From Streptomyces coffeae (GTDB lineage: Bacteria; Actinomycetota; Actinomycetes; Streptomycetales; Streptomycetaceae): a DNA stretch of 64,000 nucleotides. Every line of letters starts with the position of its first letter. The stretch's first letter is position 1. A program made the position numbers and the translations under genes. The notes under the pieces are model-generated. The model ran no database searches. It was given only the letters and a program-made list of their open reading frames with translations, and had not been told where the DNA came from. The DNA lies in the NCBI RefSeq assembly GCF_016741875.1, contig NZ_JAERRF010000030.1, forward strand, positions 33,452 through 97,451, in the 5' to 3' direction. This document shows positions 36,736 to 46,637 of this stretch, piece by piece.

Positions 36736-37327
36736 GCGAGTAAGCAACGCGACGAGCGCGCCCTCCGGGAGATAGCCGACCTACGGCTCGCCATCGAAGG
36801 CTGGCGGGCCGACGCCGCAGAGGCGGGCCGAGCCGCGGGCCAAGCATCGGCCGCACAGCTCCGCCGAGATCACCTGCCACCGCGACATGTGGAACTTCCT
36901 CGTCAAACATGCCGTCAACGGAGACCTCTTCCGGCTCCCCGGAAAAGCGACGGAGCAAGCTGACGGCCGTGTCTCCCTCCACGCGTCCGGCCCCACCCTC
37001 AGAATCCAGTCATCCGGACCTCCCGCTCACCCGCATCGTCATCGACGACCGACCCCCAACTGGCGCAACCAGCTGAACCTGGCCCCGGCGGAGCCCCCAC
37101 TTCAGCTCCTGAGTGGGGTGCTCCCCCTTTCGAGCGCCGCGGTGCGACCAGGCAATTCGAGGTTCGCCCAACATCTGAGCAAGCCCGCACGTGCACGGTG
37201 GTGCCGCGGCGGACCTCCGGAGTCCCAGAGCCGAGCAACGAGCCGTCGAAGGAAGCGATCAAGAGTGAAGTGGGTGGCGCGTCGGCGGATGGCGCGGTCA
37301 CACCGAAGGTCCACTACAGGGGGAATG
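36736..37327. other. 592-base gap with coding-like debris
   Basis: No intact gene is seen. The plus-strand translation from about 36738 contains ERALREIADLRLAIEGWRAD, and another frame contains MWNFLVKHAVNGDLFRLPGK. Both look protein-like, but they are short, in different frames and not recognisable. They are probably gene remnants left by rearrangement next to the defence locus. Confidence 0.35.
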
Positions 37328-38218
37328 ATGAGCAGCACAACCCGCGGCGCGGCCACGTTCGTCGCGAAAGCCGGCATAGCCACGTCATTGGCGATCGTGG
37401 GACTGAGTACGCCCGCACACGCCAATCCTGCTAACGACACGCCCGCACAGACCAAGCCCGCCGTCGACCTGCCCGCGACAGTGATCCCGGACCGGGTCAT
37501 GAGCTGGAACTCCAACGGACAAAAACTCAGCACGCCGGAAGACATCGTCGACCACATCAAAAGGTTCCGGCCGCAGCTGGTCCTCCTGCAGGAATCCTGC
37601 AGGACCGAGGTACGCAAGGCCGTGAAGTTCCTCAACCAAATCGGGTTCGAGTACGAGTTCAAACTCGGACCGGGCATCGTCAACCTCGGCTGCGACGGCT
37701 GGAGCGAGAACGGCCAGGCCATCGTGTACGCCAAGGGCACCCCGATACAGAACTACCTCGAGCGGAGGTACAGGGTCGACGAGGGCCCGTGGGAATCCCG
37801 CGCCTACACGGCGTTCACCACACGTCTCGCAGGTCGGCAGGTCCGGGTGTTCAACACCCAGCTGAGCTGGGGCCCCTACCACGAGGAGCGGGGCAAGCAG
37901 GTCGAGGAACTCGCGAGCGCTACACTGCGGTACCGCACAGCCCTGGTCGCCGGTGATCTCAACGCCCAACCGTCGGACAAGGAGATGCGTCCGCTCTGGC
38001 GGGCCGGTTTCTCCGATGTCGACCCGTTCTGTAGGCAGCGGGCCGACCGTCGGTGCAATTGGACGCATGTCGGCGTTCACAAGAAGTTCGACTACATCCT
38101 GCACCGAGGCGTGAACTCCCTGAATTGCATCCTGCGAACGGTCAACGAAGACCATCGGGTCGTGATCACCGACGTCACTCGAGCCCAGGGCCCTCGGGCC
38201 GCCTGCTCCGCGACCTGA
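37328..38218 (+). CDS. Secreted endonuclease/exonuclease/phosphatase-fold protein
   Basis: 296 residues from the ATG at 37328 (an adjacent ATG at 37325 is also possible), after AGGGGGA. A Sec signal peptide (FVAKAGIATSLAIVGLSTPAHA) precedes the mature domain. The DNase I/EEP fold is visible in order: VMSWNSNGQKL, PQLVLLQESC (metal-binding Glu), VFNTQLSWG, LVAGDLNAQPSD (the GDxN motif), and the end FDYILHRG ... EDHRVVITDV (the final (S/D)DH motif as EDH). It should cleave nucleic acids or phosphoesters outside the cell; the substrate is unknown. It is monocistronic. Its place in the island suggests cargo rather than a component of the intracellular defence operons. Confidence 0.85.
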   Translation: MSSTTRGAATFVAKAGIATSLAIVGLSTPAHANPANDTPAQTKPAVDLPATVIPDRVMSWNSNGQKLSTPEDIVDHIKRFRPQLVLLQESCRTEVRKAVKFLNQIGFEYEFKLGPGIVNLGCDGWSENGQAIVYAKGTPIQNYLERRYRVDEGPWESRAYTAFTTRLAGRQVRVFNTQLSWGPYHEERGKQVEELASATLRYRTALVAGDLNAQPSDKEMRPLWRAGFSDVDPFCRQRADRRCNWTHVGVHKKFDYILHRGVNSLNCILRTVNEDHRVVITDVTRAQGPRAACSAT

Positions 38219-38683
38219 AAGCGCGATGTCAACGGAAACGTTGATCGGACTCTGATCAACGGGATTCCCGCGTCGGCCGGTCCTCCACGGGCCGCCCTGG
38301 AACCCCGAGCCGAGCGGGAGCGTCCGGGCGTCGGCGCTTCCGCCTGAGAATATCGGTCACGGCGAGCGTGTCCCGATTCCGAGCGATCGCCCGCTGCCGG
38401 ATGTTCGGAGCCGTCAGGTGTGGTCGTGCACGCTGTGTGCATCGCGGTGGTCCACGGGCGGTATATGTGCAGGTCGTGGTGGATTTCGGGAAAGCGCCGA
38501 TTGTCCCCGGCGTACAGGCCGGTCTCGTCCGCCTCACCGCTCTGGCCCTGGTCAGAGCGGTGATCCACTCTGCCCTGCACCGTCGGGGTCGAATCGGGGT
38601 CGAATCGAGCGAGCAGGTCGTTCCACGTATCAAGGTCGGTCACATCCAGCACATGACCGTCGTCGTGGACCGGCTCGACAGAG
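38219..38683. other. 465-base gap between convergent genes
   Basis: Both strands have open frames, but none has a convincing start, ribosome site or recognisable domain. One minus-strand frame begins MLDVTDLDTWNDLLARFDPD near 38652, which looks protein-like for about 30 residues and then degrades. I call no gene here. Confidence 0.4.
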
Positions 38684-39985
38684 TCACGAGAGCACGGTCC
38701 AGGCCGTGATGCCGATCGAGAGCGCCGCGATTCCCGCGGGCCAGCCCATCCTGGACAGACGTCCGGCTTCCAAAAACGCGTCTGCGAGCACCTCCGCGAC
38801 CACCGCCAGGGCCGTGGCTGCGGCGAGGTACAGACCTCGATCGCCGGCTGCGTCCGCCAGGGCTTTGTAACGGTTCTGCTCGGCCCGCATGTCCGGCCAG
38901 TCCTCGGGCCGGGCCCGCAGGGCGGCCACGGACGCGGCGGAGACCCCGTCGGTGTCGCTGGGTGCCCGGCCCATGTATTCCGCCATCACACGCAGCTGGG
39001 AGGCATGGCGCGTCTCGGCGGCGGCAACGGCCCGTTCGTGTCGTACGGCGGGAGAGTCCTTCTCGTACAGGACCGCCACTTCGCGGGCAGCCGCATGGAT
39101 GTCGGCCACCTGCGACGCGGTGACGGCCTGCGTCAGAAAGGCCTCTCGCTGTCCGCTGGCCACGATGGCGGCGCCGAGCCGGAGCGCCTGGCGTGACGCT
39201 TCGGCCTGCGCGCGCTGCTCGTTGGAGGCGGCCGCCAACTGCAGCAGAGGCAGCAGGAACAGCAGTACGGCCACGAGCAGGTGCATCTGCGTGCCGCGCC
39301 GGCGGTCCGACGAAGCGGTTGCCGGCTGCGGAATGGGGTCGATGCCTCGCAGGAGGCGGCGCGACCCGCCGGTGGACGGTGGGAATTGCCAGGCCGCGGG
39401 GCGGAGAACGCTCGCGGCGGCCATCACCGCGAGGATCGCCGCGGCGGCCACGGCCAAGGAGACCCTCCCCCACGCCGCCCACCTGTCGCCCTCCTCCATC
39501 GTCCTGTCCGGCGCGAGGCGATAGGCGGCCGGATTCTTCTCCTCGTGGGCGAGGCGGCGGGGAACGTCATAGCCTTTCTGGGCGTCCAGGTACCGGTCGC
39601 TGCCGATGATGCTCCCGGGGCCGGCACTGTGACGAAGGCTGACCGTCTCCTGCTCGGCGAGAGTGAACTCCGATGCCGCGAGCCGGCCGTCGTCCTTGAG
39701 TGCCTTAAGTGCTTCCGCCCGGCTGGACGCAGCCGCCACCCGGAACGCGAGGGGGGCCTCGTCGGCGTATACGTATCGGGCCTCTTCCTGAACCGCCGCC
39801 TGCAACCTGAGTTCCTCGGCGACCGCGTTCTGATGGCAGTCACCGGCCTTCTTGAACTGCCAGGTGGCCAGAAGGGTCGCTGCCACGATCGCGGCTATCA
39901 GCCAGAACTGGACACGCGTCCGCAGACAGAAGCGCCGCCGGGGCGGAGCGTTGCCGGCCGGGCCCGTAGGCGTGGGGCCCGTCAT
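38684..39985 (-). CDS. Multi-helix membrane protein of unknown function
   Basis: 433 residues from the ATG at 39985, which overlaps the stop of the upstream lipoprotein gene (ATGA). About five hydrophobic helices: VQFWLIAAIVAATLLATWQF (~30), WGRVSLAVAAAAILAVMAA (~175), MHLLVAVLLFLLPLLQLAAA (~240), GLYLAAATALAVVAEVLADA (~390) and a C-terminal PAGIAALSIGITAWTVL. Two helical extracytoplasmic or cytoplasmic blocks lie between. It looks like two copies of a helix-loop-helix layout. No domain is recognised. It is the last gene of a three-gene operon with two lipoproteins. Confidence 0.75.
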   Translation of the reverse strand: MTGPTPTGPAGNAPPRRRFCLRTRVQFWLIAAIVAATLLATWQFKKAGDCHQNAVAEELRLQAAVQEEARYVYADEAPLAFRVAAASSRAEALKALKDDGRLAASEFTLAEQETVSLRHSAGPGSIIGSDRYLDAQKGYDVPRRLAHEEKNPAAYRLAPDRTMEEGDRWAAWGRVSLAVAAAAILAVMAAASVLRPAAWQFPPSTGGSRRLLRGIDPIPQPATASSDRRRGTQMHLLVAVLLFLLPLLQLAAASNEQRAQAEASRQALRLGAAIVASGQREAFLTQAVTASQVADIHAAAREVAVLYEKDSPAVRHERAVAAAETRHASQLRVMAEYMGRAPSDTDGVSAASVAALRARPEDWPDMRAEQNRYKALADAAGDRGLYLAAATALAVVAEVLADAFLEAGRLSRMGWPAGIAALSIGITAWTVLS

Positions 39986-40506
39986 CGGGACACCCACGTG
40001 AAGACGAACCGCGTTCCGTTCTGACGGGTGAGCGACAGCTTCCGGTCCGCGAGCTTCCACCGGTAGTGCTGCGTTTTCACCGGGGTCGGCCTGTTCGTGT
40101 AGTCCCGAGCGGGGTTCTCAGGGTTCTTCCTGGTCATGCTCGCGGAGCGGGGCCTGAGGGTCAGGGCGTTCACCGAGGCCGTGTACGTCCCTTCGGCGAT
40201 GTAGGTGAGTTCGTAGGTCCCTTTCTCTCCCATGGGATACGACGTCATGCCGAAGTACTTGTACTTCCCCTCCTCGGTGAACCGGTACGCGAGTGTGGTG
40301 TTGCTGCCCGGTTGCGCGCTCTCCCAGGCCCCGACGAGGTCTCGGGGCGTGGCGGTCCTGGCCGGTGGACCGGAGTTCGTGGTGTCTCCTCCGGACCTGG
40401 AGTCCGAGCAGGCAGTGACGCCGGAAAGCAGCAGCAGCGCCACGAGGGGGAGGAGCGAGGTGCGACGCCGCCGACCGGTGGTCCTGTCAGGGGCGGGACG
40501 GGTCAT
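39982..40506 (-). CDS. Lipoprotein, lipocalin-like, unknown function
   Basis: 174 residues from the ATG at 40506, overlapping the stop of the preceding gene (ATGA). Signal peptide with lipobox: TSLLPLVALLLLSGVTAC (Cys ~33). The mature part begins after a Ser/Gly/Thr-rich linker with DLVGAWESAQPGSNTTLAYR and continues as short beta strands (YKYFGMTSYPMGEKGTYELT, YRWKLADRKLSLTRQNGTRF). This pattern is common in small Streptomyces beta-barrel lipoproteins that read 'G.W......Y.F..DG'. No specific role is known. Middle gene of the operon. Confidence 0.78.
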   Translation of the reverse strand: MTRPAPDRTTGRRRRTSLLPLVALLLLSGVTACSDSRSGGDTTNSGPPARTATPRDLVGAWESAQPGSNTTLAYRFTEEGKYKYFGMTSYPMGEKGTYELTYIAEGTYTASVNALTLRPRSASMTRKNPENPARDYTNRPTPVKTQHYRWKLADRKLSLTRQNGTRFVFTWVSR

Positions 40507-40931
40507 GAGCACTTCCCCCGTACGTAGCTGAAGCCGTCGATGTACAGCAGGTCCCCGAGGGTCGGGTCGGATTTGAGGGACCACGGGTAGGAGATGAGGG
40601 GCCGGCCGCCGACGAGGAGCGTCAGCTGTGCACTGTCGAAGCGTGCGATCCCGGAATCGCCCTGCCCCTTCCCATCGCTCCGGGTGTACCGCCCGTCGTC
40701 GGCGAAGACGTAGGTCCAGTGCGCCGCCGCGTCTGTTCCTCCGCACCAGCTGCCCACCACGCGCGGTGGCGTGCGGAAGGAAACGCCGCTCGACGCGGTC
40801 CGCGAGCCGCCTTTGGCGGCCGTCCGGGTGTCGCCCGGTGTTCCCTTCCCGGAACAGGCCGCGGTGGTCATCAGCACCGGAGCGAGCATCACAGCGCAGA
40901 AGAGGCGTGAAGTGAACGCAATCGCACGCAA
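40503..40931 (-). CDS. Lipoprotein, lipocalin-like, unknown function
   Basis: 142 residues. Signal peptide and lipobox LAPVLMTTAACSGKG (Cys ~26). The mature domain, VVGSWCGGTDAAAHWTYVFA then DGRYTRSD and LTLLVGGRPLISYPWSLKSD, has the same G.W...Y.F..DG.Y layout as the neighbouring lipoprotein, so the two probably arose by duplication. It is the first gene of the three-gene operon, with an AGAG/GGGG-type site upstream. Function unknown. Confidence 0.75.
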   Translation of the reverse strand: MRAIAFTSRLFCAVMLAPVLMTTAACSGKGTPGDTRTAAKGGSRTASSGVSFRTPPRVVGSWCGGTDAAAHWTYVFADDGRYTRSDGKGQGDSGIARFDSAQLTLLVGGRPLISYPWSLKSDPTLGDLLYIDGFSYVRGKCS

Positions 40932-41081
40932 CTCTTTCCCCCCATCGATCGTGTCTGGTGGACAGGAAGGCTACGGAGGAACAGCTCCCGGCACCCCAGG
41001 ACCGACCCTGGGGAGATCCCTGGGGCGCGAGCCGGCGCGCAAGCGAGCGTGAGACGGCGCCGCCGGCGCTGGTGCCGCCCG

Positions 41082-43856
41082 TCAGTCGTCCTGGGCCAGC
41101 TTGCCGACCAGTCCCATGCGTGAGGTGATGCCGAGCTTGCTGTAGCAGTTGCTGAGGTGGTACTCGATGGTCTTCACGCTGAGCAGGAGTTCGCGGGCGA
41201 TCTGCTGGTTCGTCATGCCCTGTACGGCCAGCCTGGCGACGGTGAGCTCCTGCGCGGTCAGGACCGGATGGCCGGTTTGCCGGGGATGCACGGTCACGCG
41301 TCCGCAGGCCGTCAGTTCCCTGTCACACCGCTCGAGATACGGCGTGGCCTGGAGGCGGCGGAAGGTCCTGTGCGCGGCCTCGAGCTCGGCCGCCGCGCTT
41401 CTGCGTCGGCCGGAGCGGCGAAGAGCCGTGCCGTAGGCCAGGTGCAGCAGAGCCTCTTCCCAGCAGCCGTCGCCCTGTGCGCAATGCCGCAGGCCGTCTC
41501 GGAATGCCTGGTCGGCGGCTTCGACGTGGCCGCGGGCTTCCTCCAGCAACCCCCGGCAGCGTGCGGCCGCCGCCTGCTCGAGCGGTCGGCTCCGCTCGGC
41601 CGCGCGCCTCTCGTAGGGGGCGAGCACCGCTTGGGCTTCCTCGATGCGGCCGGTGCGGGTCAGGGCTTCGGCGAGCAGGGGGCGCCAGGCGACGAGACCG
41701 GGCTCCTCGATGCCGTACCGGGGGACGATCTCCGGGGGCAGGAAGGGGCTCAGCTGCTCGATCACCTTCTCGTGATCACCGCGGGCGGTGTGGACGAGAG
41801 CGAGCGCGGTGGCCGCGAAGGCGGAGTCGTTGATGTCTCCGAGCACGCGGGCGTGTTCGGCCGCCGATGCGGCGTGTGCTTCGGCGGCCCGGAAGTCACC
41901 CCGGCCGGCGAGCGGGTACGCGGTCACGGCGTGCACCACGGCGAGGATGGATATCTGGTCGGTGTCCTCCGCCAGGGACACGGCATGGGTGCCGTGGGCG
42001 ATCGCTTCGTTCCACTGCCCGGCCCGGTATGCGGCGTCCGTGAGGAAGCCCAGCGCCACCAGAGCCGCATAGGGAAGTCCGCCACGACGGTGGGAGTTGA
42101 AGGCCTCCTTCAGGTCCCTGCGGGCCTCGCGCAGCTGCCCGTTCCACAGATGCAGCATGCCGCGTGCGAGGAGGCCGTCCAGCCGCTCCGGGGTGTCCCG
42201 CGGTCCCGTGTCGGACAGGTGGGCGAGGGATCGCATGCCTTGTGCGTAGTCGCCGGAGATGGCCAGGCCGATGGCGAGGGAGTCGCGAAGGAAGGACGAC
42301 CGCTCGCCCGGTGGCAGGGCAAGCCCGCGCTCGGCCCAGTGGATGATGCGCGGGGCGTCTCCCTGGATGAGGCACAGCCAGGCCATCTGCTCGGCGGCCT
42401 TGCGGAGTGCCTCCGGTCCCGTGGTCGCGTCACAGGTGTCCCAGCAGGTGGAGAGCTCTCGCCGGGCTTCGTCGAGTCGGCCCGTGGTGAGGGCGAGGTG
42501 TCCCAGTACGTAGTGCTGTTCCGCGTCGGGAGCCACGCCGCGGATGGTCTGCTCGAGTTCGGCGGCTTGGCTGACATCTCCGGCGAGCAGCAGGTACTCG
42601 ACCCCTTGGAGCAGCCACCGCGCCTGCCGGCCGGGCTTGGCGGACAGCCGGGCGGCGGCCATCGAGGCGGAGGCCGCCGCGGACCAGGCGCCTTTCTCGG
42701 ACTGCTGCGCGGCGAACAGAGCGAGTTCCTCCGCCAGCTGTCCGTCCGGCCCGACGGCGGCGTGCACCCGGTGTTGCAGCGCGATCCAGGGGTCGGCCAT
42801 GAGATCGGCGGCCATGCGATGCAGGTGCGAGCGCTTGGCCGGTTCCAGCCCGCGGTAGACGGCCGCACGCAGAAGAGGATGGGGGAAGGCCACCTGCGGC
42901 GGGGTACCTGTGGGGCCTTCCTCCAGCAGCCCGCACGCCATCGCCCGGGTGAGCGCGGTCAGGGGCTCCGGCACGGCTCCCATCTCCGCCGCCATATGGA
43001 GAGGGCTGGACATGCCGAGGACACTGGCGGCCTGTACCAGGCAGCGTGATCCGGGGTCGCAGGCAGCGAGTCGCTCCGCGATGATCCGCTCGTACCTGCG
43101 GGGTGCCGGCAGGACGGCGCGGCCGCCACCGAGGACGTCGGCGGGGAACTGTTGGAGCAGTGCCTTGACGTGCAGTGGGTTTCCGAGCGTGTGATCCCGC
43201 AGTCTGACCATGGTCCGGTGGGGCAGCGACGCGGGTCCGAGGGCCGCGTTCAGCGCCATCAGTTCCGGCACGCCGAGGCCTTCGAGTGTCAGCCGGAGCG
43301 TGGTGTCGTCATGGATCAACCGGTGGAGCCCCTGGGGCAGCCGGGGATCGGCTGAGTCCCGGGTGGCCAGCACGGTCAGAACCCGGTCCACGCGCAGTCG
43401 TCTCAGGACGAAGGTCAGTGCATGGAGAGAAGGAGTGCCCGCCCAGTGGATGTCGTCGATCACCATGACCACCGGGTTCCGGTCCTGCAACCGCCCCAGG
43501 GCATCGAGGAACACGGCCCCCACGGAAATGGGATCCTGCGCGGCGGTGCCCAAGGACGCTCCGAGAGCCGCCTCCCGGAGCGTCGCACCGGCCGAATCGG
43601 GAAGATGGCACATCAGTTGGGTGATGAGACCGTAGGCCAGTTCCCGCTCGAATTCCTCGCCGCTGGCCGTCACCACGCGGCAGTCCCGGGCCTTACCGGA
43701 GAGAAAGCGTCGGATCAGGGAGGTCTTCCCGATCCCGGCGGTTCCGTCGATGACAACAACCCGGGGCTCGCCGCCCGCCGCTCTGTCCAGCCAGGTGCCC
43801 ATGCTGGTCAGTTCCTGGTGCCTGCCCAGGAACGGCGCCTCGGACGTCTGCCGCAT
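41082..43856 (-). CDS. LAL-family (large ATP-binding) LuxR regulator
   Basis: About 924 residues from the ATG at 43856 (MRQTSEAPFLGRHQELTSMG). The N-terminal AAA/STAND ATPase has Walker A VIDGTAGIGKTSLIRRFL (~36) and Walker B PVVMVIDDIHWAGTPSLHAL (~135). The middle is tetratricopeptide-like helical repeat. The C-terminal LuxR helix-turn-helix reads LTAQELTVARLAVQGMTNQQ then LLLSVKTIEYHLSNCYSKLG. Such proteins are usually pathway-specific activators of secondary metabolism or sugar use. Its target is not evident; the adjacent lipoprotein operon runs the same way, about 150 bases downstream. Confidence 0.92.
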   Translation of the reverse strand: MRQTSEAPFLGRHQELTSMGTWLDRAAGGEPRVVVIDGTAGIGKTSLIRRFLSGKARDCRVVTASGEEFERELAYGLITQLMCHLPDSAGATLREAALGASLGTAAQDPISVGAVFLDALGRLQDRNPVVMVIDDIHWAGTPSLHALTFVLRRLRVDRVLTVLATRDSADPRLPQGLHRLIHDDTTLRLTLEGLGVPELMALNAALGPASLPHRTMVRLRDHTLGNPLHVKALLQQFPADVLGGGRAVLPAPRRYERIIAERLAACDPGSRCLVQAASVLGMSSPLHMAAEMGAVPEPLTALTRAMACGLLEEGPTGTPPQVAFPHPLLRAAVYRGLEPAKRSHLHRMAADLMADPWIALQHRVHAAVGPDGQLAEELALFAAQQSEKGAWSAAASASMAAARLSAKPGRQARWLLQGVEYLLLAGDVSQAAELEQTIRGVAPDAEQHYVLGHLALTTGRLDEARRELSTCWDTCDATTGPEALRKAAEQMAWLCLIQGDAPRIIHWAERGLALPPGERSSFLRDSLAIGLAISGDYAQGMRSLAHLSDTGPRDTPERLDGLLARGMLHLWNGQLREARRDLKEAFNSHRRGGLPYAALVALGFLTDAAYRAGQWNEAIAHGTHAVSLAEDTDQISILAVVHAVTAYPLAGRGDFRAAEAHAASAAEHARVLGDINDSAFAATALALVHTARGDHEKVIEQLSPFLPPEIVPRYGIEEPGLVAWRPLLAEALTRTGRIEEAQAVLAPYERRAAERSRPLEQAAAARCRGLLEEARGHVEAADQAFRDGLRHCAQGDGCWEEALLHLAYGTALRRSGRRRSAAAELEAAHRTFRRLQATPYLERCDRELTACGRVTVHPRQTGHPVLTAQELTVARLAVQGMTNQQIARELLLSVKTIEYHLSNCYSKLGITSRMGLVGKLAQDD

Positions 43857-44179
43857 TCGTCCCCCACTGGTTCGACGAGACCATGAGCTCGCAGGACGCG
43901 GGCTGCGGCGCGCGACACACCGGGCGCGGCTCCTTGCCGGACCTCCCAGGGCCGGGCCGCACCCGCTGAGCAGCCCCAGCGTGACAGCCCCGCTCGGGGC
44001 CGTCACAGGTTTCCGTCAAAGTGCTGACGCGGTGCCAGGCAGGTGTGTAGGGAGCGGAAGGGCCGGGACACTCTCGGGGATTCCTCGCGGGCAGGCTGCG
44101 GCCAGGCAGTTCGGCGAGGCCATGGAGAGCGCCTCGACGTGTCAAGGGACCGCTGGTGAGTCGCCAGAGCGACCCGCAG

Positions 44180-44661
44180 GCCCGGACGGTAAGGGCTGGG
44201 AGGTCGACCGCCTGGCCGTCGACGAGGCTGTACGGGACGCCTTCGCCCGCTACCAAGTGGTCGGCATGTTCGCCGACGTGGAGCACGGGGAGTCCCACGT
44301 CGACTCCTGGGGCGAGGCGTTCCGCGAACAGGTCCTCGTCCGGGCATCGGCCCGGCATCCGATTGCCTGGGACATGCGCGGGCGCCCGGCCCAGTCCACG
44401 CTCGCCAACGAGCGCCTGGTGCAGGCGGTGAAGGACGGCGTGGTGAAGCACACCGGGAACGTCGCCCTGCGCCGCCACGCGCTCAACGCGCGCCGCCGCC
44501 CCAACATCTACGGCATCAGCTTCGGCAAGGACCGGCGCGGCTCGAAACGCAAGGTCGACGGGTGGGCCGCGATGCTGCTGGCGGACATGGCTCGGCAAGA
44601 GGTGGTCATGAGCGGCAAGCTGCCCTCGCCACGAGACCGGCGCGTGATCGTCCTGCGCTGA
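44180..44661 (+). pseudogene. Phage terminase large subunit, C-terminal remnant
   Basis: About 160 codons without a proper start. GMFADVEHGESHVDSWGEAF, then WDMRGRPAQSTLANERLVQA, GNVALRRHALNARRRPN and SKRKVDGWAAMLLADMARQE match the order seen at the C-terminal (RNase H-like nuclease) end of actinophage terminase large subunits. The N-terminal ATPase is missing. The open frame extends upstream, but that part overlaps the start region of the LAL gene and is not terminase-like. This is evidence that phage DNA contributed to the island. Confidence 0.75.
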
Positions 44662-44863
44662 TCACCAACGTCAAGGTTGCGGCGTGCTCAGCAGTGGCTA
44701 GCCTAAGAAAAAGGCCGCGCGTCTATGCCTCTACGGGTATCAATCCAACGTCGGCACACATTCCTGAAGTGATTTTAAGAATTCACCCGGGTTGACAAGC
44801 CACCTTATTTGTTGGCTGCGACGACGGGTGGGAGCTCTACGTGAAGTGACCCCCAGGAGTGTC

Positions 44864-46118
44864 ATGTTCGTAGTACGTCATGGCAGAGGCGCCGTAAATC
44901 CCTCACCGGTATTTGATGACGTGTGGGAGATCTACACCGAACTGGGCGCCTATGAAAGGCATTTTCACGACCTCGAGGCGCGTTACCGAGTCCTCGCGTC
45001 TACATGGCTTCTAGCCGCGTTTGCCGGAATCGGATTCGTCCTTTCCGGAAAGATCTCTATCCACATACCTCCAGAGTGCCTAGCGGCTGGGATAGCCATG
45101 GCCGGAGCTATTGGCATTACGCTTCTCTGGAATCTCGATCAAACTGGTTTACTATACCCTGCTGGAGGGTGCTTTTCGGGAGGGTCTACTTATCGAAAGG
45201 GAGCATGCATGGCTTCCGCCTATTCGCAATAACATGCTGACTCTTACAAGGGATCAGGGAGTCAGACGCAGGGCTGCCGCTTTCTATATATCGGGCGTCG
45301 GCATCCTTCTTGCGATTTCGGCAGGGGCTGTCATATTCAAAATGGCCTGGAATGGGATGGGTTGGTGGATTGTGCTGCCTGCGATTATTGGCGTCATCTT
45401 GTCCGCTAACTGGATGGCGTATATGTGGAGGAGTAATCTTCAGCGAGACTGGCGGAGTTACGCTGTGCGCTACGAAACATTGATAGACCATCCAGTGGAG
45501 GGAATATTTCCGTACCTGGTTAAGCCTGACCTGGTTGTGAAATGGGCGTCGAATGCCGCGGATGATGGAGATGCTGCGTCGTCGAAGCGCGTGTCGAAGG
45601 CCTCGTGGCCCGAAATATCGCAGTTGGTTCCGAAGGTCAGCGGGCCACCTGCGGAAGGCGCCGAATATGATGTTGAACTAAACAGTGATAATGAACCCAG
45701 CACCCGCGTAATAGAAATGTACGATGAACCATATGGGGCGACGGTTCGTTTCTCTATCCCTAGCAAGCGTGTCAGGCGGTTCTATCGCCTCATGCCCGTA
45801 AGTAATGGCACTAAATTCTCGGTAGTCGAGTACCAATACCACGACTCAACCAAGGATCGGATTCTCCTCCTCCTTCGTGAGCCGTTTTGGATATTTGCGC
45901 TCCCCTTCTTGCGTCGCTTCCATGAGCCGCGGCGCAAGGTAGTTGAGGATGATGTAACGAAGCTCCGAAAAGTCATCAGCGGCGATGCGGAAGCTGAGAG
46001 TGAACGGCACAGAAAGCAACAGGAGGAGCGGCAGCAGAGGGTGAACATAACACGGCTAGATCAGGGGAAGACGCGGCTGCCTCGTGAAGATTTCGGTATG
46101 GGGTTCGGTGATCGGTAG
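44864..46118 (+). pseudogene. RipA-like membrane protein with SRPBCC-like tail, frameshifted
   Basis: Frame 1 starts at the ATG at 44864 (AGGAG upstream): a helical FDDVWEIYTELGAYERHFHD segment, then two membrane helices ending LLWNLDQ. At 45143 one extra A (in GATCAAACTGG) puts the continuation, VYYTLLEGAFREGLLIEREH then AWLPPIRNNML, in another frame, which runs to 46118. The joined protein reads W-N-L-D-Q-(L)-V-Y-Y, matching the RipA-family octameric membrane proteins. Two more membrane helices follow, then a region like an SRPBCC/START fold (YLVKPDLVVKWASNA ... GAEYDVELN ... ATVRFSIPS). The gene is clearly AT-richer than its neighbours. It may be a recent frameshift, a sequencing error or, less likely, programmed +1 shifting. 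Confidence 0.7.
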
Positions 46119-46637
46119 GCCGGTCTCGGCGAGACATCCGTCGATCAGATCGGGTGGTACTGAAGCTGCCGAAAGCCCCGCCGGAGAACACGGGTGAGGT
46201 GTTCCTCATCGCCGATACACCGATGTTGTCCGCCCTGTGTCGTGGCGAGGGGCTGACAGCACGTACCCCGCGGGATGCAGTCCAGGCACACCCATTTCCG
46301 GCGGGCGATCAGAATGGTGCGCTCCTTCGGGGGCTTCCCACATCACTGGGACGCTTCGGCTCGCTCGGGAAGGTCCGGCTTGATGAAGTCCAAGGCGCGC
46401 GGCTGCTCGCCGCCGGTGGAGAGGCAGTTTCGATCGAAGCGACGGTCAAACTCCGCACCTGCCCGGCCAGTTGTCCGTCATGACGATCCCAAGCAGCATG
46501 CCTCTGGCCCCCGCCCCCAAAGGGAGCGGCTGGGCGTGCGGTTCGCGGAACTAGGAGAGCCTATGCCCGGGACGTCGGACTTCAAGAAAGTGCTTTGCGA
46601 ACGAGGTACTGTCAGACAGGCATGCAGGTCATGGAGT
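46119..46637. other. 519-base gap before the CRISPR remnant
   Basis: No recognisable gene. A plus-strand frame at 46154-46483 lacks a ribosome site and family features. The last ~60 bases before the first repeat (TTCAAGAAAGTGCTTTGCG near 46580-46600) could be a residual CRISPR leader. No cas gene is visible on either strand. Confidence 0.35.

Noticed and set aside
46154..46483. Open frame of 109 codons before the CRISPR remnant as a cas gene.
   Set aside because: No Cas motif, no ribosome site, and adjacent frames are equally open.
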